DNA from: Tetracentron sinense
Taxonomy: Eukaryota > Streptophyta > Magnoliopsida > Trochodendrales > Trochodendraceae
Length of the DNA stretch: 64,000 bases
Direction: 5' to 3'
Assembly (NCBI GenBank): GCA_015143295.1
Contig: CM026559.1
Span: forward strand, 24,752,826-24,816,825
Every line of letters begins with the position of its first letter. Within the stretch, counting starts at the first letter, position 1. The translations under genes and the position numbers were made by a program. Of the stretch, positions 12,533 to 24,176 are shown piece after piece. The notes beneath the pieces were generated by a model. It saw only the letters and a list, made by a program, of their open reading frames with translations, did no database searches and was not told the DNA's origin.

Positions 12533-13329
12533 CAGGGGCAGAGCCAAGGGGGGCCTGAGGGCACGTGCCCCCCTAAACTTTTGGATTTTTTAAATTATTA
12601 TTATGACTTATGAGGTGGATGGAGATCCAATCACAACCAATTGCAATTGAACTCGGGGAGAGTTCAATCGCACCCACAGGCCAACACATGTCCCTTTCAA
12701 CCCCTATTAATTGTGGTTAAGACTCACTAACCTCTGGGGTAATTTAATATTTTTTGAATTTTTTTCTCAATACTAAGGTTATATTGTTGAACCCAAGGGC
12801 TAATAAATCTTAACCACAGTGGGTTAAAAGTGGCACATGTTGGCTTGTGAGTGTGATTGAACTCTTCCCGAGTTCAATCGTGATTGGTTGTGATTCGATC
12901 TCAAGTGGGTGCCCCTCAGCTTTTAAATTTTAAAAAAAAAAATTTATAATCCTCTATTGTTATAACCGGACTCTTTGGAGTCAGTTACAACCCACAGGTC
13001 AACACATGTCCCTTTCAATACCTCTTGATTGTGATTAAGATTCATTAGCCCTAAGGGTTAACCACCTAACCTTGGATTTTGAAGAAAAAACATTAACTCT
13101 AAAATATAAAGTTGTTAACCAAATTAAAAAGACTTTTGTATTCTAATCGAACTCCAATGAGTTTGGTTATAGTTGTAGAAAATTAGTCGATATTATAGAC
13201 AAAATGTATGGATGAAATGACTTACAAACTTATCCATAAAGAATGAAAAAAAAAATGGGGAGCCCATGAAACCCGTCCCTTAAACCCATTGTACCCCCCC
13301 AACCGTAAATTCCTGGCTCCGTCCCCTTG
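12533..13329. mobile_element. Nonautonomous hAT-type element (CAGGGGC-GAGCC family) with perfect 8-bp TSD
   Basis: The element starts CAGGGGCAGAGCC. The reverse complement of its end is CAAGGGGACGGAGCC. CATGGAGT occurs on both sides, at 12525-12532 and 13330-13337. There is no transposase frame. A foldback sub-repeat lies inside at about 12620-12905. A second family member with the same internal plan is at 61559-62896. It ends about 480 bp upstream of the subtilase start codon. Confidence 0.92.
12620..12905. repeat. Internal foldback repeat within the hAT-type element
   Basis: The left arm (AATCACAACCAATTGCAATT and onward) is nearly the reverse complement of the right arm, ending ATTGGTTGTGATTCGAT. 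The same inverted arms occur inside the relative at 61559-62896 and as a separate, larger foldback at 46936-47690. Confidence 0.75.
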
Positions 13330-13337
13330 CATGGAGT

Positions 13338-13805
13338 CTTCTTCACTAGTACGACTGTGAAATCCTAATTTTGAATTTTGACAGCAAAGCCAGTCCTCGA
13401 CTACTCGAAAAGTCCAGGTGGTAACTTTAACCCATATTAGCAAAAAAATGGAAAAATAAGAAACCTGTACGGCTGTACTCACCTGTGCACTCTTTGCATG
13501 AGATAAGGGTGGCGGTGAATGGTCCCTCACAGTAAAATCAACTATAACACGACCTGAACGAGAACCACTGCAGCACCAACTCGGATCTCTCATCATAGAT
13601 TAGCTTGATGACGTGGAATATCCGGATTGGATCCTCCTTGTGGTCCCCACTGCCTCAGCTTGAGGAACAACAAATGCCCTGCCAATGGGAATCGAGAAAA
13701 GGACCCATCACAGCAGAAAAGTAGAAGAAAACCCTAACTAACGAAATCAAAAGGAGGGTGTGTAGAAGAAGAGAAGAGAAAGACGTACAGAAGAAACAGA
13801 AATCG
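13338..13805 (+). promoter_or_regulatory. 5' flank and leader of the subtilase gene
   Basis: No clear TATA box is seen. The last 60 bases before the start are A/G-rich, as in many plant leaders. Only about 470 bp separate the hAT insertion from the coding start, so the element may now form part of the promoter region. The open frame seen on the opposite strand here has no recognisable domain. Confidence 0.4.
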
Positions 13806-16106
13806 ATGCCTTCTTTTCTCTCTCTTCCTCTCCTCGTTTTCTTCTTCTCTACTTCGTTGCAGATCTCTCAGACCTCCTTTGCAAAAGAAACCTTCATAGC
13901 TCTCCTCGATCCAGACTCCAAACCATCTCCTTTCGTAGCTCACGACCACTGGTACGCTTCTCTCGTATCTTCTTCCCCTTTTATTCACGTTTATAGAAAT
14001 CTCATTCATGGATTCTCCGCAACCCTAACTTCTCACGAAGCCCAAGACATTGAAAAATCTCATGGAGTTCTTGCTGTGTTTCCCGACTCTGCCTTACATC
14101 TCCACACCACTCGATCTCCTTCGTTTCTCGCCCTCGATCGTCCAAACTCTCTACTCTCAAATCTTTCCTATAACGGATCTGAGACTATAATTGGAATCAT
14201 CGACACCGGAATCTGGCCTGAGAGTGAAAGTTTCAGCGATCGCGATCTCGATCTCGATCTCGGATCCGTTCCGATCCGTTGGAGAGGCGAATGCGAAGAA
14301 GGAGTCGGATTTAACAGATCAAACTGTAACCGGAAACTGATAGGCGCGAGATTCTTCTCTGGAGGATACGAAGCGTCTCTGATAAGATCAAATCAATCCT
14401 TCAATGAATTTCGATCGCCGAGAGATTCCGATGGCCATGGCACTCATGTAGCTTCGATCGCCGCCGGATCTCCGGTTGCCGGCGCCGGATTCCAGGGATT
14501 CGCCGAGGGAACATCGAGAGGAATGGCTCCAAGATCGAGAATTGCAGTGTACAAGGTGTGTTGGGCTTCGGGATGTTTGCTATCAGACGTGTGTGCGGCT
14601 TTCGAGAAAGCCGTATCGGATGGTGTAGATATCGTTTCGGTTTCTTTAGGATCATCTCGGCTTCCGTTTTATCTTGATTTATTATCAATCGTGTCGTTTC
14701 GGGCATCCGTTCACGGTGTTTTCGTAGCGGAATCGGCAGGGAACGAAGGTCCATATGGCGGGAGCATCACGAACACTCCTCCCTGGGTAACAACCGTCGG
14801 TGCCGGAACTCTCGATCGCGATTTCCCGGCGTCTGTATTTCTCGGTAACGGAAAAACAGTTTCCGGTACATCCATAACCGTAACAGACCGGCACAATCAA
14901 ACCCGATACTCTCACCCGCTTTATTTAGCCGATAAAATCACGTCTTCTCTATTTAACTTCTCTCGCCAATCAGTGAAAGGGAGAATCGTACTTTGCATGA
15001 CAGACCGACACGTGTCCAGAATTTCGCTTGGGGCATCGCTAAAATACGCCGGAGCGATAGCGATGATAATCTCGCACGGTGAAATCGACCCGAATGGTAT
15101 AATTACGGAGCCCCATGTAATTCCGACAATCACAGTTGGAAATTCAGAAGCGAAGTTAATCCAAGACTACATCATGTCTGATCAAAATCCGACGGCTGTG
15201 ATTATCTCTCATGGAACGGTTCCGATGCATGCAAAACCAGCACCTATTGTAGCGTCATTTTCATCAAGAGGGCCTAACCCGGATGCACCCAGAATTCTAA
15301 AGCCGGATCTTATAGCTCCGGGTGTCAACATATTAGGAGCATGGACGGACGCGGTTGGACCATCTGATAGTGTATCGGATGATCGACGGTTAGGATTCAA
15401 CGTAATGTCTGGGACTTCCATGGCTTGCCCACACGTTTCGGGTGTGGCAGCTTTGATAAAATCGGGTCACCCGGATTGGAGTCCAACTGAGATCAAATCA
15501 GCTCTGATGACCACATCATCAACACATAAGCAATATTACCATAGGAATCCTTTAATCTCCGATGAGTTTTCAGGCAATGCCGCTAGTCCTTTCGACATGG
15601 GTGCTGGGCATCTGCAACCGGAAAGAGCTATGGATCCCGGGCTGGTCTACGATTTGGGTTACCAAGACTACGTAAATTTTCTCTGTGGATTGAATTTCAC
15701 ATTGAAACAGATACAAATTATCACCGGAAATCGCGAGGTTTGTCCGGAAAACGGCGGAAAACAACTGAATTATCCAGCAATAGTTGTAGAGGAAGAGGAG
15801 GTTGAGGTTAGGGAGCTGGTGCTGGTTAGGAGGTTGAAGAATGTGAGTGAGAGGCCAGGAGTGTATAGGGCAAAGGTGGTGGGCCCAGGAGGATATTATA
15901 AGGTAAATGTAGAGCCCAAGAGGCTGAGATTCAATGGGCCTGGAGAGACATTGAGTTTTAAAGTTGTTATAAGAAAGGAAGGAAAGAGGAAAAAGAGATG
16001 GCACTTGTGGGCTGGGGCTCTGAGCTGGAGAGAAATAGAGGGAAATCACTTAGTTAACTGCCCCATCGTAGTCTACTCAGCGAAGAAATACTTAGTTGCA
16101 GTTTGA
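13806..16106 (+). CDS. Subtilisin-like serine protease, SBT1 type
   Basis: This intronless gene encodes 766 residues, the usual size for plant subtilases. The start at 13806 is preferred over an in-frame ATG at 13758 because it begins directly with a hydrophobic signal peptide (residues about 1-26, MPSFLSLPLLVFFF). An inhibitor I9 prodomain (about 28-101) is followed by the S8 catalytic domain with Asp133 (IIDTGIWPES), His211 (DGHGTHVAS), the oxyanion Asn313 (SAGNEGP) and Ser538 (SGTSMACPH). A PA-like insertion lies around 365-460 and a fibronectin-III-like tail from about 655. All catalytic residues are present, so the enzyme looks functional. It should enter the secretory pathway, remove its prodomain and cleave proteins in the cell wall space. 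AWTDAVGPSDSVSDDRR before the Ser motif resembles the Arabidopsis SBT1.6 clade, but that assignment is from memory. Substrates cannot be inferred. Confidence 0.96.
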   Translation: MPSFLSLPLLVFFFSTSLQISQTSFAKETFIALLDPDSKPSPFVAHDHWYASLVSSSPFIHVYRNLIHGFSATLTSHEAQDIEKSHGVLAVFPDSALHLHTTRSPSFLALDRPNSLLSNLSYNGSETIIGIIDTGIWPESESFSDRDLDLDLGSVPIRWRGECEEGVGFNRSNCNRKLIGARFFSGGYEASLIRSNQSFNEFRSPRDSDGHGTHVASIAAGSPVAGAGFQGFAEGTSRGMAPRSRIAVYKVCWASGCLLSDVCAAFEKAVSDGVDIVSVSLGSSRLPFYLDLLSIVSFRASVHGVFVAESAGNEGPYGGSITNTPPWVTTVGAGTLDRDFPASVFLGNGKTVSGTSITVTDRHNQTRYSHPLYLADKITSSLFNFSRQSVKGRIVLCMTDRHVSRISLGASLKYAGAIAMIISHGEIDPNGIITEPHVIPTITVGNSEAKLIQDYIMSDQNPTAVIISHGTVPMHAKPAPIVASFSSRGPNPDAPRILKPDLIAPGVNILGAWTDAVGPSDSVSDDRRLGFNVMSGTSMACPHVSGVAALIKSGHPDWSPTEIKSALMTTSSTHKQYYHRNPLISDEFSGNAASPFDMGAGHLQPERAMDPGLVYDLGYQDYVNFLCGLNFTLKQIQIITGNREVCPENGGKQLNYPAIVVEEEEVEVRELVLVRRLKNVSERPGVYRAKVVGPGGYYKVNVEPKRLRFNGPGETLSFKVVIRKEGKRKKRWHLWAGALSWREIEGNHLVNCPIVVYSAKKYLVAV

Positions 16107-16215
16107 GATTTTTCTGATGATGAGAGGATCAAGGCCTGTTTGAGTCATTGCTTATGCGGATAGGTCCGGCTTGCAACCGAGATGGGCCATTAGTTGGTGA
16201 CATGGATCTTGTACC

Positions 16216-16360
16216 TTTGGCCATTGTAAAAAAAAAAAAGGCCAAATCCTCTACGGTGATAACCAGATCCGGCAAATCCGGTTATCACCCCTTGAGTTTG
16301 CCACGTGTCCCTTTTGATACCCCTCAACTTTGGTTAAGATTCACCCACCCCTAGGGCCTC
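16216..16360. repeat. Single arm of a Mutator-like foldback element
   Basis: The stretch GGCCAAATCCTCTACGGTGA, then ATCCGGCAAATCCGGTTATC and a CACCCACCCCTAGGG block, matches the plan of one arm of the complete foldback at 34319-34711. The opposite arm is missing, so this looks like a truncated copy about 110 bp after the subtilase stop. Confidence 0.65.
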
Positions 16361-18010
16361 TCCCATTAACACTAACAACTATAGCAAATAAATGCTTGTA
16401 CCAACGAAAATAAGTTCCATGTGTATATATATGTAATCTATTATTATACAAATTTTTTTTCCTTTTTGCTGGTGTCCATCATAGTTTTCAAGTATGGGTA
16501 TGGATATAGAATGATAATAATCTGTTCAAAAAGTACGGGTGTTATATAGCAAAAATATGGTAAAAGTATAAAAAAATTAAAAAATAATTCATAATTATAA
16601 ATAGATAAATTATGATATTAATTAATAATAGTCATTTAATATGGAATATACATTTAACACAGTAAAAGTACGGCAATAATACACGTATTGAATGTGTTTA
16701 ATACAAAATTTATGTATTAAACACATATTATACAATGATACGCTTATAATACATAATACGACAAAAGTGTACCATTTTAAACAACGACCACCTCAAAAAA
16801 ATAGGATGCTTACAAGTTATAATATGGGGGTTTGGTAACTATGGTCACCATCATGCAATATTTGATAAGAAGGAAGCTTAGTTGAGAGAAAACTCTAATA
16901 AATGGGTTTTTTAGGGCGTCGAGGGTGTAAGCACTCAATTTTTGCACCCTTGTAAGACCTACAGGTGCTATGGTGTCCTACTAATAGCTCTCCCTAACTT
17001 AGAAAAAACTACTAAAGTACCCATAATTTGTGATTTTTTTTAAAAATGAAATTAATTTGTAAATATTTTAAAGAAGGGTATGTTTCCGTATTTTGTAGAG
17101 GGGTCCTTTTGGAAATGTCCATCTTCTTCATTTAAAACACGAGAAATGCTCATTTTCATACTCACATCATTTTTTAATAATAATAAAAAAAAATTTGATT
17201 TTTAAAACACTTGTTTTATTGTCAAAAGAGGAGAGGGTATGAAATTTTTTTGAATTGTGAGTATGCTTAGATTCCTCTTAAAACACAGCAGCATGGGCTG
17301 TGTTTTCTTATTTTCTTTGTTTTCTTTTGTTGTAGTTTTGGTGGGTGATTCAAAACAAGAAGAAAAATAAAATGTTTTGGGTATGTCAAACCATTCTCTT
17401 TACAAGGGAATGTGGTGATTTCATTTACTTACTCATTAGATATTTATGCAAAAATGCTTCTCCTTATGAGAGGGGGAGTAAGTAGAAGGCTTGGACCTTT
17501 AAGGGGGCATTAAATCTGTTACCAATACTCCGTGGAGAATTAAGAAATATTCTTAATTATTTTTTCGACTAAAGCTTACATTAGTGGGGATTCCATTTCT
17601 TTAACAGGTGCCTTTAGTGAAGCACAATTATTAGCCTCATTAGGAAGGAGGTTCTCGGTTCCATTCCCGACAGGGTGAGAGTGGGTTGCACTCTCCATCC
17701 GCCTTTAACTTAGAACAGATACTAACTTGCTAACTGGGGTTGCGACCTAACCGTGTCTCATACCGAAGAAAAAGAGTAACCAATTGATTTTAGAGGAGAC
17801 CGAAGTAAAATTTCACCAATAGTAAAAACCATGGCTGAGTGTTAATGGGTCAGGCTTGGGATTTCATTTTTGTGATTTTCTGGCCCAAGCCCAATCCATT
17901 TACAATGGGTTTCTTTGGGCTTGAATTCCTCCCATTGACACCTTTACTATAGGGGTAGGATTTTAGAAAAATCAAAGGACATGTGTTGCTTTTTATTGAT
18001 ATGATTAGAC
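16361..18010. other. Intergenic, A/T-rich, no gene seen
   Basis: No supported coding region. The part at 16480-16790 has repeated short motifs (ATAATAC, TACAATGATACG-like) suggesting an old repeat. The rest shows no feature I can name. It ends at the copia insertion site. Confidence 0.5.
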
Positions 18011-20222
18011 TGTTGGACATGATGCCCAGAGAAGTCATTTAGATTGTTAGAACCTTATTAATTTGATTAATAAATGCTTCTTAATTTATTGTGTATTCAT
18101 TATGAGTAATTGACCATGATCATGAGATGATCTATACGATATGAGATATCGATAAAGGTCCATAAGATATATTGTAGGAAGGTTATGTGATTAGATTATC
18201 ACAGGTAGATATAACTTTCCGGTTCCTTATACCTTATATAGTCACAGTTGTGGGTGAAGCTGGGCACTTCACTTATATGGCTGCCCGAATGCTAAGATGC
18301 TCCCAATAGTTGAAATGTAGTTCTATCTCGAACTATTATAGTGGAGACTACACATCAGCATATGGGTGCTTAAATGTACACTGACTGATTGCATTCAATA
18401 AGAGACATCTTGCATAAATATACTATCAAATAGTTGGTCTCTCATTCACATTGAACGGTTTCGATGATCCTCAGATCTGATGAGTTCATCTATGACTGGG
18501 CAGTGATCTGACTGTTTTGATTTCACCAATGTCTTTTCTAACTTAGGGAATACAATACATTGACAGTTTGATAGTCAGCAAGTTGTTCGAGTCATGATGA
18601 ATTTCAAACAAGAAATTCATGCTCATTAATTTGAGATATTATCCAAGTTCCGGGTAAGACAGTTGATTAAGTTCAAATCCTGCGCGGGTGATTTTGAAAA
18701 CAAAATAAGTTTTGAAATATACTTTTATTAAAAGATATTATACTTATAAAAGGATTTTTTCAAAATGTTTTTCATAAGAAATTGTTTCTCATAGCTTAAT
18801 CATAAGTCTTGGAAACCCGGATGATTTGCAATGGGCTATGGGTTAGATAGTATGTCAATCTCGAAAGCCCATTAAGGATAATGTATTTGGAATGATAAAT
18901 CGAATTTAAAAGTTCATGTGGCGGGATCCGTAATGGTTAATGTTCATACACTGGGATTCAATTGTAACATGGATATCTCACGTCACTTGCAATTCCGATG
19001 TAATTCTCGTTTAGGGTCAATGGGATAACATTAGATAACCCAAGGTAAAAATGTCATAGAGCAATCTGTGGAGGTGCTCATATAAGAAATACAAGCTCAA
19101 TAATATATTAAAAGTTAATCAATTATTTTAAGTGATTAAAATTTAATTATTTAATTAAATAGATTAATAGTTAATCAATTGTTTAAATTAATTGTTAATT
19201 TAAACTAAGGGATTATTTTAGTAATTATTTGATTAACATAATTAAAGGGGAAATGGGTTTGACCCATATCCATAAATCCATTAAAATAGACCTTTTATAT
19301 GGGCCAAAGCCCATGGGTTTAAACCCTAGGGTGGGGTGCCCACTTGAGGAATCCTAATTGGATTAGGATTTGTTTAATTGAATAATTATTGAAATATAAT
19401 TCCTTTTATTATGGAAATAAAATCCAAGTGTTGGATTGCAATTAGGATTAAGATATTATTGTAATTAGATTACAATAAAGAGTTTTAACTCCTCAAATCC
19501 CACTCCCCATAGAAGGTCACGCCCACCCTTGTGGATTCCTAGTTTGACTAGGTTTCCTACTTTGGTGTAGGATGTTAACTTATCCCTTTTAATTAAGGAA
19601 TCCTCTTATAATAGAGACTCTTTAATTAATAGGAATAATTAAAGTAGTTATAGATTAAATAGGAGTTTATTTAATTATTAATAAGAGTTATTGATAATTA
19701 ATTAATACTACTAGATAAGATCAAGTTGGAGTAGGATTAGGATAAGATCCTAGTCTATAAATACCCCAACACCCTAGACCATTAAGTAGAATTCTCCATA
19801 ATTTTTTCTCTCCTCTCCTCTCTCTCTCCAAACTGTGAGCCCTAGGGGAGACCCCTAGGGATTTTTGTGAGCTATATTGGTGGTCCTAGTTGGGTTTTAC
19901 AAATCTAGGGTTTTGAACCTTAGTATTATTGGCGATAGAAGGTCTACACCATTGATCCATCTTCTTCCTCTTGCTTCTATAATTCTAAAGGAGATTCTAA
20001 AGCTTCGTGGGGATAGCGAAGAACAAGGATCGAGCTTCTAGTATTTTTTCGAAAAAAATCTCTACAAAGAGTTCTGACGGTTCGAGTGGATTAAGCTTCA
20101 CCGGTGAAAAACATTCACCGATGTGATATGACTAAAACTCTTAGATAATTTTGATGTTTTTTATGGTGTTAAGATCTAGGGGATCCAGTTTCTGCATAAA
20201 TTTTTATCCGGATCCCCCTTCA
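18011..20222 (+). repeat. 5' LTR of the copia element
   Basis: The LTR starts TGTTGGACATGATGCCCAG and ends GATCCCCCTTCA (2,212 bp). It aligns along its length with 28464-32451 once the solo LTR there is removed. TATAAATA at 19756-19763 is the likely promoter box and is conserved in the 3' LTR at 30219-30226. Confidence 0.95.
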
Positions 20223-20224
20223 AT

Positions 20225-20236
20225 TGGTATCAGAGC
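20225..20236 (+). other. Primer binding site (initiator tRNA-Met type)
   Basis: TGGTATCAGAGC, two bases after the 5' LTR, is the standard copia PBS complementary to the 3' end of initiator tRNA-Met. It would prime minus-strand cDNA synthesis. Confidence 0.93.
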
Positions 20237-21993
20237 TCATGGTTAGGAGTATTTTTTGTTGATTTTGATAAGGTAATTAAATGGATGATTTAATTCATGA
20301 GATGAATTAATTTAGATCTATTTAATATTGCTCGTAGTTTTTATTATTTTATTTGTTCATAAGATGAATAAATAAATATTTATTATATTATTGAATGAGA
20401 TTTGATAATTAAATAAATTTTAAAAACTAGTATTATATGTGATATAATTAAATTCAAAACAAAGTGTTTATTTTGAAATTCCTTTTAAATGATTTGATCA
20501 TTAATTAATAAATCCAATGGTGTTTGACACCCTTGCTTAAGCGTTCTTGGAGATTAAAGCTTATTTCGATTTAAATTGATTCATGGATTTTTGGATTTGT
20601 ATTTGATTAGAAGAATCGATACAGTTTTAGTATTTTGGCCATAACTTTATGATCGTGAATCCGATTTAGGTCCATCAGTACATCGTTTCAAAGCCGTCGA
20701 AAAGATCTACAACTTTCGTGAAGAAAGTTTTTCCAGAATCAATCCTTTTGAAGGTCAAAACTTGAATCAAAAATCTAAAGCGGGAAAATGAGTTTTCTAA
20801 ATTAATTTTCCAAGAGGCTTTCAAATTTTTCCTAAATTGCATTATTTGATTATGAAAATTTTTTTATGGAAAATATAATTGATTTATTTTTTTCGGGGTT
20901 TCATCTATATAAGATATAGATTTTTATCGGGCAATTTGATAATTGTTATCAAATTTTAAATCCTTTTAAAAATAAGAAAAAGTACTCCATCACCATGTAG
21001 CATCTTTTTATATGAGATTATAGTTATGGGTCATAATATATGATAAATTGTTTATCATTCATGCATTCATACTAGAGGTTAATATGTAATAGGTTTTGGC
21101 AATCTATAAAGGGCAGATTCATTCAGTTTCCCTGAAAATGACGAATAGAATACTGGTTTCCCTAATGTCATTTAAATTCTATTTAATGCATTGGTGGACA
21201 TGCTGCGAAGGAGGATGTTGCGATGTGATCTAGATAAGATGATAAAGGAAGGGATCGCGAAGGAGTTTGTGAGCTACCTTTGTTTTTATCACATTCCCTT
21301 GCATCCATGCATTTTAATTTATTGACTCAAAACGGTTAATCTTGTATACTAATGTTTTATTATCATAAGATGATAACTGCTGTTTATTTATCATGAGATG
21401 ATATCTGTTTATATGTTTAATTATTCTGTTGAAATAATTGCTCTTGATATATCATGTGTATATAAGACTGGAGACAAGTCCTTAAGTATTATGATCTTCT
21501 ACCATACACTATGTGATCCTATAGTGGGGAGTGTGAGTAAGCTGACAGGCTAAAGCCATGCCCAATCCCTCTCACCTATGAGTGAACATGGTGAAAACTC
21601 AATAAGCAAATAGTGGGAGCAATAACGCCAAAGCGTGAGCTTTCATTATGGGTTTATTAGGTTCATGGTAAGTGGGCACATGAATAAGAGATATTATACA
21701 ATAACGCCAAAGCGTGAGTATAAAATCCCTTATAGATCAGACAGTAGATCGAATACTCCAGAATTCACAAGATGAGATCTGTGAAACTTGGAGAAGATAG
21801 TTTCTATCTGCCTATTCAAGGCGATGTGATGATGTGCCCAAAGGCAGGATCACATTAAGCCAGTGTCTAGGTTTTCGATGTCAATTAATTCTTCCCAAAT
21901 TAGCAATACCATTAGAAGCAGACCCATAATCTAATTGGTATTAATGAATACAATAGATCTCTAATACTGTCTTATTTGTCATTTGATTAGATC
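20237..21993 (+). other. Untranslated leader of the copia element
   Basis: No coding frame is visible. A 17-base phrase, ATAACGCCAAAGCGTGAG-like, occurs twice near 21622 and 21701. The leader of about 1.76 kb between PBS and gag is long for a copia element. Confidence 0.6.
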
Positions 21994-22961
21994 ATGACAA
22001 ACCTACACCCATTAATTGAAATTCTTCGTGATGAAAAGTTAGTAGGAACTAACTATGTAGATTGGAAAAGAAAGATTAAAATTGTGTTTGCCGTGGATAA
22101 CCTTGACCTATGTCTTAAGACACCTAAGCCCGAAATTCCTCCAAATGCTTCACCGGCCCAAAAGGCTGAGTTAGAGCAATGGGAGAGGTCCAATCAGATG
22201 ACCAAGTATTACATACTAGCTTCGATGTCTAACATTTTGCAAAGCAGCATGAACACATGGATAAGGCTTCTGACATTTTGTAAAACCTTCATGAGATGTT
22301 TGGTGAGCAAAATAGGTCAGCTCGACAAGTAAAGTTGAAATCCCTTGTTAAGACCAAGATGGCTGAGGGAACTCCAATCAGGGAACACATCATAAAGATG
22401 ATGAGATTATTGAATGAACTGGAAATTCTTGGTGGAGAGATGGATGTCATCACTCAAGTTGACACTGTTTTGCAGTTACTCCCTCCGTCCTTCAATTCGT
22501 TCGTGTTAAATTATAACATGAACAAGAGTGAAATGTCACTAATTGAGCTTATGAACTCACTTGTGGCTGCAGAAGATTTGATCAAAAAGTCAATTAAATG
22601 TGAAACTTTAATCGTCGATAAACCTGATACCTCCAAGAAATCTAAAAAGTTTAGAAAATGGAAGAAAGACAAAGGAAAGTTTAAAGACAATAAAGGTAAG
22701 GCAAGAGTTGCCAAAGGTTCTTCAGTGATAGTTGACAAGGAAAACAAAGGCAATGGAAAGTGTTTCCACTGTGGTAAAATATGTCACTGGAAGAGGAATT
22801 GCAGGACTTATCTCGCAACTCTTAAGAAAGGTAGCGAAAGTACTCAAGGTATGAGATACTTTGAAGTACATATTACTGCTGAGTCTAACTTTCTGGACGG
22901 TCCTCCTAACTCATGGTGCGTGGATTCTGGATCTACTGTACACGTTTGTAATTCTTTGTAG
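21994..22961 (+). pseudogene. Copia gag and start of protease, frameshifted
   Basis: The first frame (21994-22332) has the copia gag opening LVGTNYVDWKRKIKIVF. Similarity passes to another frame near 22300 (22296-22961), which shows a frameshift. This second part carries a zinc knuckle CFHCGKICHWKRNC (CX2CX4HX4C) and then the aspartic protease active site WCVDSGSTVHVC. A stop at 22959-22961 interrupts protease. In intact elements gag forms the particle and protease cuts the polyprotein. This copy cannot make it. Confidence 0.93.
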
Positions 22962-23033
22962 GGGTTCAAGGAAACCAGAAAGCCGACCAAACAGGAGCAG
23001 AAGCTTAAAGTTGGCTCCGGTGCAAATGTTGCA

Positions 23034-24086
23034 GTGAAGTTAATCGGCTTGTTTACTCTTTATTTACCTAATGGAAAGACATTAATTTTAGAAGACTGTT
23101 TTTATGTGCCTTCAGCACATCGAAATTTTATTTCAGTATCTAGACTCTTATTTTATGAATTCTCTGTCAATTTTAATTCAATTGTTGAAATTAAGAAAGA
23201 TGGAATGGTCTTGATAACTGGTAATCTAATTAATGGTCTTTATTTAATATTTTCATTAGTAAATAATGAATGTCTGCAAAGTGACAATGTCTCATCATCT
23301 AGAATGATTGGAATGAAGAGACATTGCACTGAGTCTACTTATCTTTGGCACAAGAGACTTGGTCACATTAATCTTGATAGGATCAGGAGGTTAGTAATAG
23401 ATGGTCCCCTTGACTTTCTCAAGGTAGAACTACTCCCTACATGCGAGTCTTGTCTCGAAGGGAAGATGACCAAGAAACCTTACCCTAAAAAGTTAGGAAG
23501 AGCCGAAGAAAAGTTAAGACTAATACATAGTGATGTATGTGGTCCATTTAACATTGTTGCACGAGGTCAATACCGGTATTTTGTCACATTTACCGATGAC
23601 TATTCCAGATATAGATATGTCTATTTGATGCAACACAAATCTGACATCTTTAAAAAATTCAAAGAATTCAGATTAGAAGTTAAGAGTCAAACTGACAAAA
23701 CCATAAAGACACTTCGATCAAATCGAGGTGGTGAATACCTCACCAATGAGTTTATGGATTACTTAAGGGATAATGGGATTATCTCGCAATGAACAAGTCC
23801 TGCCTCTCCTCAACAAAATGGAGTTTCTGAAAGAAGAAACCGGACCTTATTAGATATGGTTCGCTCTATGATGAGTCATGCCGATGTTCCTTCATATCTT
23901 TGGGGATATACTATACAAACTACAATTTATATTCTAAACCGGGTTCCATCTAAGTCTATTCCTTTTACACCCTATGAATTGTGGACTGGGCGAAAACCTA
24001 GTTTACAACATCTAAGGGTATGGGGTTGTGCTACGCATGTTCGTAAACTTGAACCCACTAAGTTGGAATCTAGGACAAAAAAATGA
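23034..24086 (+). pseudogene. Copia pol: end of protease and integrase, interrupted by a stop
   Basis: The frame at 23034-23792 contains the GAG-pre-integrase motif LWHKRLGHINLDRIRRL and the integrase core (HSDVCGPF, FVTFTDDYSRY, RSNRGGEY). A TGA at about 23790 breaks the frame. It continues in the same frame with SPQQNGVSERRNRT, then LWGYTIQTTIYILNRVPSK, up to a second stop at 24084. The D,D,E-type core is recognisable but the product would be truncated. Confidence 0.93.
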
Positions 24087-24176
24087 AATTTTGTAGGATA
24101 TCGAAAAGAAACTAAGGGTTTCTATTTCTACTCCAAGGCAGACCAAACAATAGTTGTTAGGCTTCATGCCACTTTC

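Noticed and set aside
13222..13596. 124-residue minus-strand open frame upstream of the subtilase
   Set aside because: It overlaps the end of a hAT-type element and a promoter region, has no recognisable domain, and its composition is not protein-like.
13758..13805. In-frame upstream ATG giving a 16-residue extension of the subtilase
   Set aside because: The extension is highly charged and would precede the signal peptide. The Met at 13806 directly opens the hydrophobic leader.
13734..14009. Minus-strand open frame over the subtilase start
   Set aside because: It is the antisense shadow of a well-supported gene.
17640..17760. Possible tRNA-like sequence in a G/C-richer patch
   Set aside because: No cloverleaf arms, A or B box pair could be recognised.
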